Position numbers and translations under genes: made by a program. A stretch of DNA of 64,000 nucleotides from Nematostella vectensis (lineage: Eukaryota > Cnidaria > Anthozoa > Actiniaria > Edwardsiidae): NCBI RefSeq assembly GCF_932526225.1, contig NC_064037.1, forward strand, positions 2,294,001-2,358,000, in the 5' to 3' direction. The notes below the pieces were generated by a model. That model was given only the letters and a program-made list of their open reading frames with translations. It had not been told where the DNA came from and ran no database searches. Shown one piece after another: positions 11,641-27,898 of this stretch (position 1 is its first letter; every line of letters starts with the position of its first letter).

Positions 11641-13479
11641 ACGTAGGGTGAAAACTATTGAGGCCTTCTTGGCTCCGTATAGTCTCTTGGGGCCTTCTGG
11701 ACTGATGATGTCGCTGTATTTGGTCATGCCACGTGTCATACCACGTGACTGTTGGGCAGAAGACAAAGGGATGGAGATGCTAGATGAATACTGCTGATTC
11801 ACCCAAATGTTTGAGACGCATTTCGTCGCTTTGCTTTCGGTGTATGAGTTTGTCTGATCGTACCTCACTATTTTAATTAATTTTTATTTTCGGAACTGTT
11901 GTTTAGTTCGAGACTACTTGTAGATCAGTAAAAAATATATGATGTTAGAGCTAAAAAATAATAAATTTGACTCTTACTTGAAGCCAAAAAGGGGATGGAA
12001 AACCGAATGTACTCATAACCAAGTTGCAACAAGCGTAGCGATGACATCCTTTAAGTGGCAGAATAAGCAATTATTGAGTGAGCCTTACTTTTCAAACACT
12101 TCCCTTATCCTTTTGGAAGGGGGGGGGGGGGGGGGGGAAGTCGTTTTGATGTTTCTAAATGTAGCGTGAGAAAAAAATGCACCCGAGACACGCCCCTGCT
12201 TACACATTCATGCCCGCATTCTTTTCAAGCAGCTCAGTGATCGGCTTGAACTAGGAATTTGGAAATCACGCTAATGGGTAAACAGAATGGTTAGATAAAC
12301 CAAGCTAATGCACTATTTTTTTTTTTTAGATGCGCGGGACGTTAGAGCTGATTTTAAGATCAATTACCGATAGAGTGGTCTGAGATGTTTTAACTTTGTA
12401 GAGTGTTTAAAAACCGGCTTGATTCATCTAAGTCTCTTGTTTACATCGTTGCGATGCCCACAAAAACGCGGCTCGAGCATGCAACCAAGTGAATCACAAC
12501 CGCAAACTTTAATAAATGACGTAGATGGATAGCGTGGATAATATTACCAGTAACAGAATCTTCACACGGCCCGAAAATGTGGACACTTGAGAAATTCATT
12601 CGTGATACATCTCTTATTAGAGACGATATAAAAATACCACCAAAAGTAAGGAGAGAATTCGGTTGTGGTCAGAGCAGCGGTGGTTGGAAGCAATGCATCT
12701 CTTCTTGTGCTAAAAGCCAGGGGCTAAGCTGCGTCTGTTAAATAAAAAAAAGGTCGTTTAAGGGTCTCCTACACACGGTGCAGTCTAAGATTTCACCAAA
12801 TTCTAAGGTCATTCTAAGAACATGCCGAGGCCCAGAAAGCCGCAAAATATCTTTTATTAGAGATAAAATACGATCTAGTGCAGAATCAAATTGTGTTCGT
12901 ACTAGCGAGCTAAAAAAAACTATTGCAATTAGTGTTATTATCTTTTTAATACTTATTGGTATTTTATAATCTTTAAAAGAACGTTCCAAAAAAACGAACG
13001 TTTCAGCCTCAAATAAAAATTAGACTTTCTTATAAATAATAGTGTAATAGCTTTAATATTTAGGGACCTGGTTCTTACATAGGTTAGTGACAGAGGGGGA
13101 TCTTGGCTTCCGAAGGACTAACGAATGCCTCATGCTGATACAATTGAATACCTGTTCTTATTATAATCATTATCTTTATAATGTTAGAATTATGAAATCA
13201 ATATTCTGAGGAGATTTGCATCATTATCGATTTTTGGGATTTAATTTAATGATTTAATGATAAACTATAATTTTTCTAGACTCAACAAAGAATACTTCGT
13301 GTTAAACGGATTTAAAACGCACATTGAGAAGTGAACTTTCTATGACAGTCATAAGGGCAGTAATTTGGACGAGTTAAGCACAGATGGTCATGATTGATAG
13401 GTACTGCATATGTACTGCATATAATAAGAAGATAGAGGATGACAAAATGAATACAGGTTTGAGGGAGCAAAAAAGCTAA
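11641..13479. other. Intergenic, no gene recognised
   Basis: Contains a G homopolymer at about 12119-12137 and AT-rich sequence. Short reading frames on both strands show no family motifs. Confidence 0.45.
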
Positions 13480-13895
13480 GTTGACACAGGTGGGGAGGGG
13501 AGGGGAGAATATGACAGAGGAGAGAAGGAGAGGCGGCATAAATTGGCAGAGAGGCAGGGGAGGGATGGTATAAGGCCCAGAAAGGAGGAGAAGACAAAAG
13601 GCGACAGAGGAAGAGAGGGGAGGGGCGACATAAGGCGACAGAGGAAGAGAGGGGAGGGGAGGAGGGGCGACATAAGGCGACAGAGGAGGGGAGAGGAGGA
13701 GGGGCGACATAAGGCGACAGAGGAAGAGAGGGGAGGGGAGGAGGGGCGACATAAGGCGACAGAGGAGGGGAGGGGAGGAGAGGAGGGCGACAGAGGAGGG
13801 GAGGGGAGGAGGGGCGACATAAGGCGACAGAGGAGGTGAGGGGAGGAGGGGCGACATAAGGCGACAGAGGAAGAGAGGGGAGGAGGGGGGAATGA
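13480..13895. repeat. Purine-rich GGGGAGG / GGCGACA degenerate minisatellite
   Basis: The plus strand is almost purely A and G, with irregular units built from GAGGGGAGGAGGGGCGACAT and AAGGCGACAGAGGA. Such tracts can adopt triplex or quadruplex structures. The Pro/Ser-rich frames on the minus strand and the Arg/Gly/Glu-rich frame on the plus strand are repeat artefacts. Confidence 0.85.
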
Positions 13896-13899
13896 GTAA

Positions 13900-16800
13900 G
13901 AGAGGTGGAAGATATAGGGGGAGATGGGGAGGAAAAAAGTGGATGTATCCACGAAGATATATGAAGAGGGAAGGTACAAGGAGGAGGAAGGATCAGACGA
14001 GAGTACTAGCTGGTCCACAAACGCACAAGCACATCTAATAGCAAAAAAGCCCCGCTGGGGTAAGTTGTCAGACAGAACTCAACGCTACAAAATACGCGGT
14101 ATGGAACAGAAAAAGAAAAACAAATTTGAAATAAGCTCTACCATTAAATAGCCTAACAAACACAATTGGCTCTAAAGGGTACCTCAAATTACACCGATAT
14201 CAAAGAGTTGATAATTCACCGTTAAAGAGAAAGTGCTGACGCGTGAAGACCTTCGGTGAGCGCTTTAGAAAGTAGTCGGCGGTGCGGGTCAAAAGCAATC
14301 ACCATAATTTTCGTAGAAATTAATCCTGCAAATAGCACCTTAAACAGTGCCGCAAGGCTTTTACAGAAGGCTGATGAGAATTGGTTTTATTCCAATTTAA
14401 CTCCTCAAAATTTAGGAGCCTGACCTCTACTGCACGGAGGAGGAAAACGGACGAGTTCTGCACGACGTAAGTTCAAAATCAGGGCAAAGGCCATTCTGTT
14501 ATTGTAAGGTAAGTGAACGCTTACTGATATTAACTCTTTAAAACCTAGAGTGAAAAGTCTTAAATAGACGTAGATACACGGTGACCTTTTGATTTTAATG
14601 TATTTATCAATCATATCATTTTTTTGGACAAATATAACTATAAAAATACTCTGAAAGCACCAAGAAACATTCGCTATTTTACCTTTTTGTCCGGTATATG
14701 GAGTGTGATTTCTTAATATCGCCGTTTTTTTATCGCCTAGTTTCTGCGGCGATTATTGCATCACTCGGCCTCATTAGCGCATAACGATCGCATGCGGATA
14801 ACAGCTCGAAAAGTCTACTTTTTAGCATCCCTAAAGCGTCCTGAGCAAGCACTGTTATCATTTCAACTTGCTTTTTAAATTTTTCTCATATTGCATTTAA
14901 AACAGAAAAAAAAAAGAAAAAAAAACACGCCTAGAATTAAAAGTCCAATATTACACGATTTATGTTCGCCTCACGGGGACAAATTTCTTATAACTCGCGT
15001 TTATAGGCAATAAATAATAAAGCATTATATTAAAACCTTCAAATAACACTGTTTCTTTTATTTTCTCAACTAAAACGAGAAAGCGTTTTCACATTCACGC
15101 CCTAAATTTGGGAGCCCTCTTCTCTTTGTGCAAAAACTACTAATTCTTACTCAAAAATCTTATTAACTCTTCCTTGGTTGGTACATCGTTATCTATAAAT
15201 ATCAATTCTCTAACCGAAGTGGAGTATCTTTAAGGCTTCATGTGTTGGGTTTTAGATCACCGTTTGCATTTTAGGAGTGAAATAAAGCCACTCGAATTAC
15301 ATCGAAATCCAATCCACCCTATACAATGAAAATACCTCCATTGTTAAAGCATTAAATAATATATGAATAATGTTTATTAAAAAATAAATGATAAGATAAT
15401 TTAGTATCAAAATAAGTCTAAACAACAGTGCAACGTTAGTCGTTAGATATTTCGTATGTTGTGACAGTCGGTCGATTTACGGCAAAGCCTTACTTTAATG
15501 TTTCACGCATTACTCTTGGTTAGTAAGTAGTTAATAAGGCATTACCTCTCTCTCGGTTAGTAAGCAGTTAATGATGTGGTAGAAAAAAGGGCTAAGCTTG
15601 GTACCTCAAAGCAAATAAGTCCTTTTTTTGTCTGATGGATGCGCAGCAAGTTACTGCAGAAAGAATATGATTGTGGACATGAACCATCATAACAAGAATT
15701 GAGGTGTCGATTTTGTGGGTTTTTACACTTCGCGTATCCACGATTTAAAAAAAGACTATTTTAGGTGAAATAAAATCCCTAATTTTTGATGTGCTTTGAA
15801 CTCACACTCTATCAGCAAAACGGAACAAGAGGAGACTTAATACACGCTCCTCATCCCCTCCTTCCGTGATAGAGTATGATATTTTACCTAAAGAAACCCC
15901 ACTGACAACAGGCAGGGCCGCATCAAAATATTGGTGTCGTGAACCGGGGACTCTGTTTTAGAAGTTGTAGCTAGAAGTTATACGAGCTTTCTGAAATATG
16001 GAGACCAGTGTATGACCATAGGCTGGATTTGAGGTGGGGTGTACTGGCTTCTTTATCGTTCCAATCGACTTGGCAAGAGTCGACAAGATTTTTTGGGAGT
16101 TTTCTTTGCTTGAAATCATGTCGCGAAGTATCTTTGCCGTTAGTTATTAACCGGAGAAAAATAAAAACAGGAAACAATTTTTAGTGTTCTATAAGTAATT
16201 AAAACTTCCTGCTGGCCAACCATCCATTTCTATTAGCAATGTATCTTATATTTCAAAGCAAATTAAACAATAGAACACCGCATCTTAAAAGATGTTCTTA
16301 AAAAAAGCAAATTTGTCTCTTTGGTTTTTGTTATATGCGTTTGCTTGTCTTTATGTGCGTACTTATGTTTCCTTTTATTTAATCAATATTTTATAGGGAT
16401 TTATGAAAAAATCCTTGTGAAACAAATATCGAACGACGACAATAAAAAAGAGTAAAAGGTAGAACATAAAAGTGGATATGATCGTGAACATAGAACAGAG
16501 ATAATTCGACCAAACGAAATGAGCATTAGCGCGCGAATATGGAGGCGTCTCTTTTCTCATTCTTGGTCCGCACTTCCGCCCATTCCAAGCAGCATGATAC
16601 TTTTAGAGTTAAGTTTCAATATTATTACCGAAAAGAGAGTTTCTCTTTCCATCTTGTTACTTTTGTTTCATTTCCGTAAACACATCACCCCAGGTCATCT
16701 TTTGACGAGCGCAAGAGTTTTTTTTCGTTATTAAGCTTGGACAATTTTTTCCCGTTTGTTTGATTTTATTGCGAGCCACCGAGAAAGGGAAATCAGAACA

Positions 16801-18660
16801 CCATAGGAATCCACGACAATCTTTGCTTGCCAAGAAAATCGTGGATTTATCGTTATCGATACAGTAACCAAGTTCAACAACAAAGCAAATGTCGAGCGGC
16901 CATCTCCGAGAATTAAACCTTGTTTAGCTAAAAACGAAAAGAAAAGGAGATACGAAACAAGTAAGTCTTTTAGCTGAACTTTATCGCGCTTTCTTTATTG
17001 CCCTCCTCCGATGTATACCTCCTTTTCCATGTTATTTTCTAGGCTACTTTTACGAATGAACGCAGCAAATTGCGCAATGCTTATTCGAAGCGTTTCCTTA
17101 ATTTTATATTGAGTAGACAAAATGAGTATGTATACAGTATTTTCATTTTGGGTTTTTATATAAAACACCATAACAACATTGATAGCAATGATAAGTAACT
17201 ATTTTTTTATAAATGTAATTTTTTATCCTAAAAATGCCTACATCATATCTAGAAAGGGTAATCTCTAGAAAGGAGGATTTGAAATGGTTGCTCTTTGCCA
17301 TTCTACACCTTAGTGGGGAGAGCAAACTGTTTATATTAGTTTTAAAGAGCTCTAATCAGCCCTACCTTTGTTATTGTTTTCCACTAATATTGGAAGATAT
17401 TATGGGCAGAAATCTCAAGCACCTTAACATTTTATGCTTTATTACCGAAATCCATCTTGCACTAACCTTCACAAATCAGCCAATAGAAATGGACGTTTTC
17501 TCACACTTAGTATTTTGCTAGGATGACAAAATGGAAGTTTCCTTATCCGTGGGGAATTGGCGCGCTTTCGCGACCAACAAACGCGGATGGCCGCAAAAGA
17601 GACTAAAAAAAACTGCGTCCGGGAGGGACTTTTTAAACCCATGAACTGCCTGCTATTGATTGTTGCATATTCACCTATAAACCAGACATTTTCCTTTTGT
17701 TCCGAATTGAATTTTCCCTGGTAGGAGAAGCCTCATTTCTTTGTATTTCGCTGTGATAGCGGCATGATAGAGGTACCTCGAGCCCAACAAAATACAAAGA
17801 ACAGAGCCCTCTGCTAGCAGGGAAAATTAAAATTTGCTATTTATAAATATTTTTTTATATACACAATGCATTTTAGTTTGGCAAGATCGCCAAGGTTGAC
17901 TAACGGATTTCAGCATCACGTTTTGGAAAAGCCAGGAATGTGTGCTATGTAAAAATATTTTATCGTTTTATCATCTAAAGGTCATTTTCGTAAATTGACC
18001 AAAACAAATAAAATCACAGAATTGTATAAAAAATAATAAACATGCAATACTGTAATTGTTCCAGCGAGGCAGAGCGCTAACCGATAAGAGCTAATTATTG
18101 AGTGTTTCCATTCACGGCGTTGTTAGTCTGCGTGTTTGTGCAATCGGCATATTGATCTTAAGTGCGGATTATTAACGTTGACGTATTCATTCAAGTGCTT
18201 TATTTGGACATGACATGTGATAATGCTTGGCTCATGGACGTGTTGAGCCTCCTATCAATTTACCTGTATTGCCGAGGGCTAAAGATGCGGCGATAGTCGT
18301 GCTATGAATTACATAAGCCCGCATTCTATAGACTGTTGTGATAAGTTAATTAGCAACTTTCATATTGTACTCAGCATGTTTCTGGTTATGTGCTTCGTGG
18401 TTGTTGTTATCCACGACGCGCTCCTTTATCACACTCAGTTTCACGTGTCTTGTTCCTTCCGTTGCTAAAATCTGAACAAACTTGGCTCATAAGTATCAAT
18501 ATTGCTTGCTTTTGCAGGCTGTGGCTTACCGCTGATGTGACAAAAAGACCAGCGAACGTAAAGCAAGTCGTTTGGGAGTGAATTGAACACATTACTCGCC
18601 AGCAAAGTGAGCAGTTCCTACCACTAGCGTTATCACACCTCGCTATCACACAACACAAGA
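13900..18660. other. Intergenic, no gene recognised
   Basis: AT-rich, with only short frames lacking domain motifs. A pyrimidine-rich AG at about 18520 could be an acceptor of a 5' UTR exon for the receptor at 18667, but a matching upstream donor is not obvious. Confidence 0.45.
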
Positions 18661-18666
18661 TCGCTG

Positions 18667-19737
18667 ATGGATGTCAACGAGATGAACAGCACTTTTGAAA
18701 AAAATACGAGTTCAAACTCAAGTTTAATCCAAACAGGATTTACTGCAAAGCTAATCAGAGAGCCATACCCTCTAACAGTGATCCGACTCACGCTATTTGC
18801 AATCCTGTTTGTCACAGCCATTGTCGGCAACGCGTGCGTGTTTCTTGCTCCATGGAGGAACGCTCGACTTCGTACGTTCAGCTACTCCCTGATAACGTGC
18901 CTTGCGATAGGGGACTTTGTGAGCGCGCTGGGGCTTCCGTTTATCCTAATCACGGAACACCTTAGTTCCAACTGGATATTTGGTCAATTTCTCTGTCAGT
19001 GTTTAAACCCAACCCAAGTGGTTTGCGGTATGGTGACGACTAACGTGCACACGGCTATTTCAGTAGACCGTTATATCTCTGTTGCGTATCCATTCAAAGG
19101 GAAACCTAAACGCTCAAGGAAGTGGTTGATTTTTCTCGCTATTTGGCTCACAGCTATCCTTTGCGCCCTTCCAGCATTCATCGCACGGAAGCTCTTTGAG
19201 ATCCAGCTCCCGCACCGTACCGTAAACATATGCATTGAGATATACTCGAGCCCAAATGCGCAACACATCTACTCCGTTTTCCTCTTCTCCGTGAACTACC
19301 TGATACCCATTCTAGTAATGGCTGTTCTTTACAGTAGGATAATGCTTCTGATAAGGAGCGTCAAGCATCGACGTCGGAAATCAACCCCGAGCTACTTAAG
19401 CGATGAAAGCCCCTGTTACACCGGCTATGAGCGCAAATTCATCCGCATGAATATAGTGGTAATGTTACTGTTCGTCTTGTGTTACTTACCTTACCAAGTT
19501 TTCTTCCTCTTGATGGAGTTCGGAATCGCGCGAAGGTGGAAATTTGCGTATCTTGCTTTTGATTATGTGTTCTTTGTGACGTGGTTACCGAACGCGTTGA
19601 GCCCTATTTTTTACGGTGCCATGGATAGGGCGTACGCACGGGCCTTCAAGGTTTTGTTCCGCACTATCACTCGGCGCTTGTCAAAAAGGAAGCCCTTGGA
19701 TAGTACTGATGTCGATGTGTTTGTGAAGTCGAACTGA
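18667..19737 (+). CDS. Rhodopsin-family G-protein-coupled receptor (orphan), intronless paralogue
   Basis: Predicted 356-aa class A receptor, clearly paralogous to the protein encoded at 1393-2460 along its whole length. A second Met lies six residues in and could also serve as start. Visible landmarks: N-terminal Asn-x-Ser/Thr sites, TM1 IVGNACVF, DRY at residues 134-136, extracellular-loop-2 cysteine (NICIE), CYLPYQ in TM6, and SPIFYG in TM7 where NPxxY is normal. Loss of that Asn may alter activation. The tail is basic and Ser/Thr-containing. Residues of TM1 to TM2 are encoded by 92 bases (18811-18902) identical to the paralogue, whereas other parts are much more diverged. The pair is divergent, with 16 kb between starts. 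The ligand is unknown. Confidence 0.93.
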   Translation: MDVNEMNSTFEKNTSSNSSLIQTGFTAKLIREPYPLTVIRLTLFAILFVTAIVGNACVFLAPWRNARLRTFSYSLITCLAIGDFVSALGLPFILITEHLSSNWIFGQFLCQCLNPTQVVCGMVTTNVHTAISVDRYISVAYPFKGKPKRSRKWLIFLAIWLTAILCALPAFIARKLFEIQLPHRTVNICIEIYSSPNAQHIYSVFLFSVNYLIPILVMAVLYSRIMLLIRSVKHRRRKSTPSYLSDESPCYTGYERKFIRMNIVVMLLFVLCYLPYQVFFLLMEFGIARRWKFAYLAFDYVFFVTWLPNALSPIFYGAMDRAYARAFKVLFRTITRRLSKRKPLDSTDVDVFVKSN

Positions 19738-20318
19738 GACAACATAACTATGTATATATATTATGTATAATATATGGCCTGAACATTCTTCCTCAAAATG
19801 GATTGACCTTGTAAAATGGTGACACATGGTGTCTTTGCTTGTATTTTTTTTTCTTGAGGTCACAAGACCTCATGGTTAATACAAAAACCATACACGAGGA
19901 TTCATATTTTCCCTTTCTGTTACCGCGAAAATCACGGCGGAATTTGAGTAATTCAAGCAACAATCTTCGCGTCATTGAAAAATATAGTTAGGCAATTAGT
20001 CTAGGGAAGGTCCATGAAGACTCAAACAATCAAGCCAGGGTTTATTTGTGAAAGTGTTCTTTAGTCATAGGAATTTAGTCTACGCAAGACAGGCGGATTA
20101 CATCGGGCTTGCACCAGGCGTGGACGATCTCATGCCCTTCTTTACATACACATATTGTTGAAAAAAGGTATTTACAAAAACGTAGGAAAAAACCACCGGA
20201 CAGCCTCTATCTGCTGGTGTGCGTTGGACCTTGTGGTCTGCGTCGACAGTTGATTAAATAATAAAACCTTTAAAAGAAAAAGTCGACAACAAAGCAGATT
20301 TATTTTTTTAGAACGATA
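19738..20318. other. 3' flank of the receptor, no further gene
   Basis: AT-rich. An AATAAA-type signal occurs near 20260 (AATAATAAAACC) and could end the receptor transcript. No exon is recognised. Confidence 0.35.
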
Positions 20319-20398
20319 TTTCGGCAGGCCAATACCTGCCTTTTTCAGGTTATAAATGAGTTACCTAAAGAAGGCAGGTTTTTGGCCTGCCGAAAAAA
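20319..20398. repeat. Perfect-stem hairpin with short internal spacer
   Basis: The left arm TTTCGGCAGGCCAATACCTGCC pairs with a right arm containing GGCAGG and GGCCTGCCGAAA, separated by about 30 bases. This has the shape of a short foldback element or the end of a palindromic repeat. It lies just before the 16-bp array. Confidence 0.7.
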
Positions 20399-20429
20399 GG
20401 TAGTCGCAGGCATTCTTTGCGTGACGGTC

Positions 20430-21195
20430 ACGCAAAGCGGGTTACTGAGAGTTCGGGTTACAGAGGGTACGGGTTACCAAGGGTTCGAGCTACAGATGGT
20501 ATAGGTTACCAAGGATACAGTTTACCAAGGGTACGGGTTATCGAGGGTACGGGTTACCAAGGGTTCGAGCTTCAGAGAGTACGGGTTACCAAGGGTACGG
20601 GTTACCAAGGGTTCGAGCTTCAGAGAGTACGGGTTACCAAGGATACGGCTTACCAAGTGTACGGGTTACCGAGGGTACGGGTTACTGAGGGTACGGGTTA
20701 CCGCGGGTACGGGTTATCGAGGGTACGGCTTACCAATGGTACGGCTTACCAAGGGTACGGGTTACCGAGGGTGCGGGTTACCGAGGGTACGGGTTACCAA
20801 GGGTACGGATTACCAAGGGTACGGGTTACCAAGGGTGGTACGGGTTACCGAGGGTACGGGTTACCAAGGGTACGATTTATCGAGGGAAAGGGTTACCAAG
20901 GGTTCGAGCTACAGAGGGTACGGGTTACCGCGAGAGTTCGAGCTACAGATGGTACGGGTTACCAAGGATACAGCTTACCAAAGGTACAGGTTACCTAGGT
21001 AACATGTTACCAAGGGTCTGGGTTACCAAGGGTGCGGGTTACCGAGGGAACGGGTTACCAAGGGTACGGGTTACCAAGGATACGGCTTACCAAGGGTACG
21101 GGTTACCTAGGTAACAGGTTACCAAGGGTACGGGTTACCGAGGGGAAGGATTACCGAGGGTACGGGTTACCGAGGGGACGGGTTACAGAATTCTG
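20430..21195. repeat. 16-bp minisatellite (GGGTTACCAAGGGTAC), about 46 copies
   Basis: Units alternate between GGGTTACCAAGGGTAC and GGGTTACCGAGGGTAC, with variants such as TTCGAGCTACAGA. Each unit contains the palindrome GGTTACC or GGTNACC. Because 16 is not a multiple of 3, the frame cycles every 48 bp and gives a 16-residue peptide repeat in several frames. These are not genes. The same unit occurs inverted at 5828-5915. Confidence 0.92.
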
Positions 21196-26532
<5,337 letters not shown>

Positions 26533-27898
26533 TTAGATTAGAAATAGTGGAATGTAGCAAGTATATGGAAGACAGTCATGATTCAGATGAATTTGGTAAT
26601 CTAGTTACATTTAATGTTCTAAGTTTTCAGTTCTTTTCAGACATATATGGTAGATGATAAGTGTAAACAAATTCTCAAAACGAAAAAAACACTTTTTTTG
26701 TCTGGGCCAATTTCATATCATCACAGCTTATATATGGTTGGTAACAGACACTACCAGGAGGAAGAACAGATATGGCTGGGTAGGTTTTTGAATGTTTTGG
26801 TGGTTTGCTTCATTCCTAAATTCCTTACCGTGAGTGATTTGTTTTTACCAGGGGCATCTAGCTTTTTTTGTATATATTTATATATTTTTTGTGGGAGGGG
26901 CCTGTGGGTGGGGGTGGTTATTGGAGGGTTGAATTCCAGTATTGTGTAATATGTTTTGATCCATAATTTTACGGCATAAAAACACTGAAGAACAGGTGAC
27001 TATTTCACCCAAATATCTTTTATCTGTTTTTTTATACTTGAAAATGTGGTGAACATTTTATTATAAAATATATCTTAACCCTAGTAATTAGGAACGATTT
27101 CCAAATTATGGTCTAAACACTTGCTCAATTTCTTACATATTACGGTTTTTTCAGGGAGCACACAAATCATAATGTGCAATTCCAAAAATTAATTCTTCTC
27201 CCCAAAGAGCAAATTTCCCCAGAACCTCTCAACGCCAACATTTTCTGTCCTGGAAATAGTATTCGTAATTGACATTGTATGAAAAAAAAACATTCATGTT
27301 ACCTTTTGGGAAATACAGAGCTAAAGAATAGAATTTTCTTGTGTGAGGAGTTTTAGATAGCCAAAACAAGGACACAACTTTGAATAAATATATTGTGGGT
27401 ACATGTTTAAACCATTGTATTCATTCAGCAGCTGAAAGGAATGTTTCTTAAGTTATAAAATTGTTTTTGACTGATAGCCAAAACATGTTTTTTGAAAACT
27501 CTTTTATCAAAATACATGGTCTATTTCCTTGATGATGTAGGGGAATTCTTGGAATTCCTGTTAAACTTGCCCATAGTTATATTTCTAACAGAAACACTGT
27601 TTTGTTGTTAAAGCCTGTAATGTATACAAAGCTGGGTAGCTCTTAGAATATTTTTCTTGGAATCACACCATCATCTTATTCTTGCCAATCTTCAGTCCTC
27701 TCAAATCACTGGCATTCTTTTCAAGTTTCCTGTTTTGGGTTTCCTGTGGTTGATGATGTAGATCCTCTCCTCAGACCCCCTTGCCTCATGGCTAACCACA
27801 GAAAGCCCATGTATAGCACAAGGGACTAGGCTTTAGAACTCACACACCTCTTTATACCTTTTGACCGAAAGGAACTTCATTCGTAATTTCCCAAGAAA
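26533..27898. other. Region between the convergent CENPV-like and SLC22 genes
   Basis: AT-rich sequence likely to hold both 3' UTRs. AATAAA occurs in the plus orientation near 27385. No further exon is recognised. Confidence 0.4.

Noticed and set aside
13312-14018. Pro/Ser/Leu-rich minus-strand frames
   Set aside because: Translation of a purine-rich repeat; composition follows the repeat.
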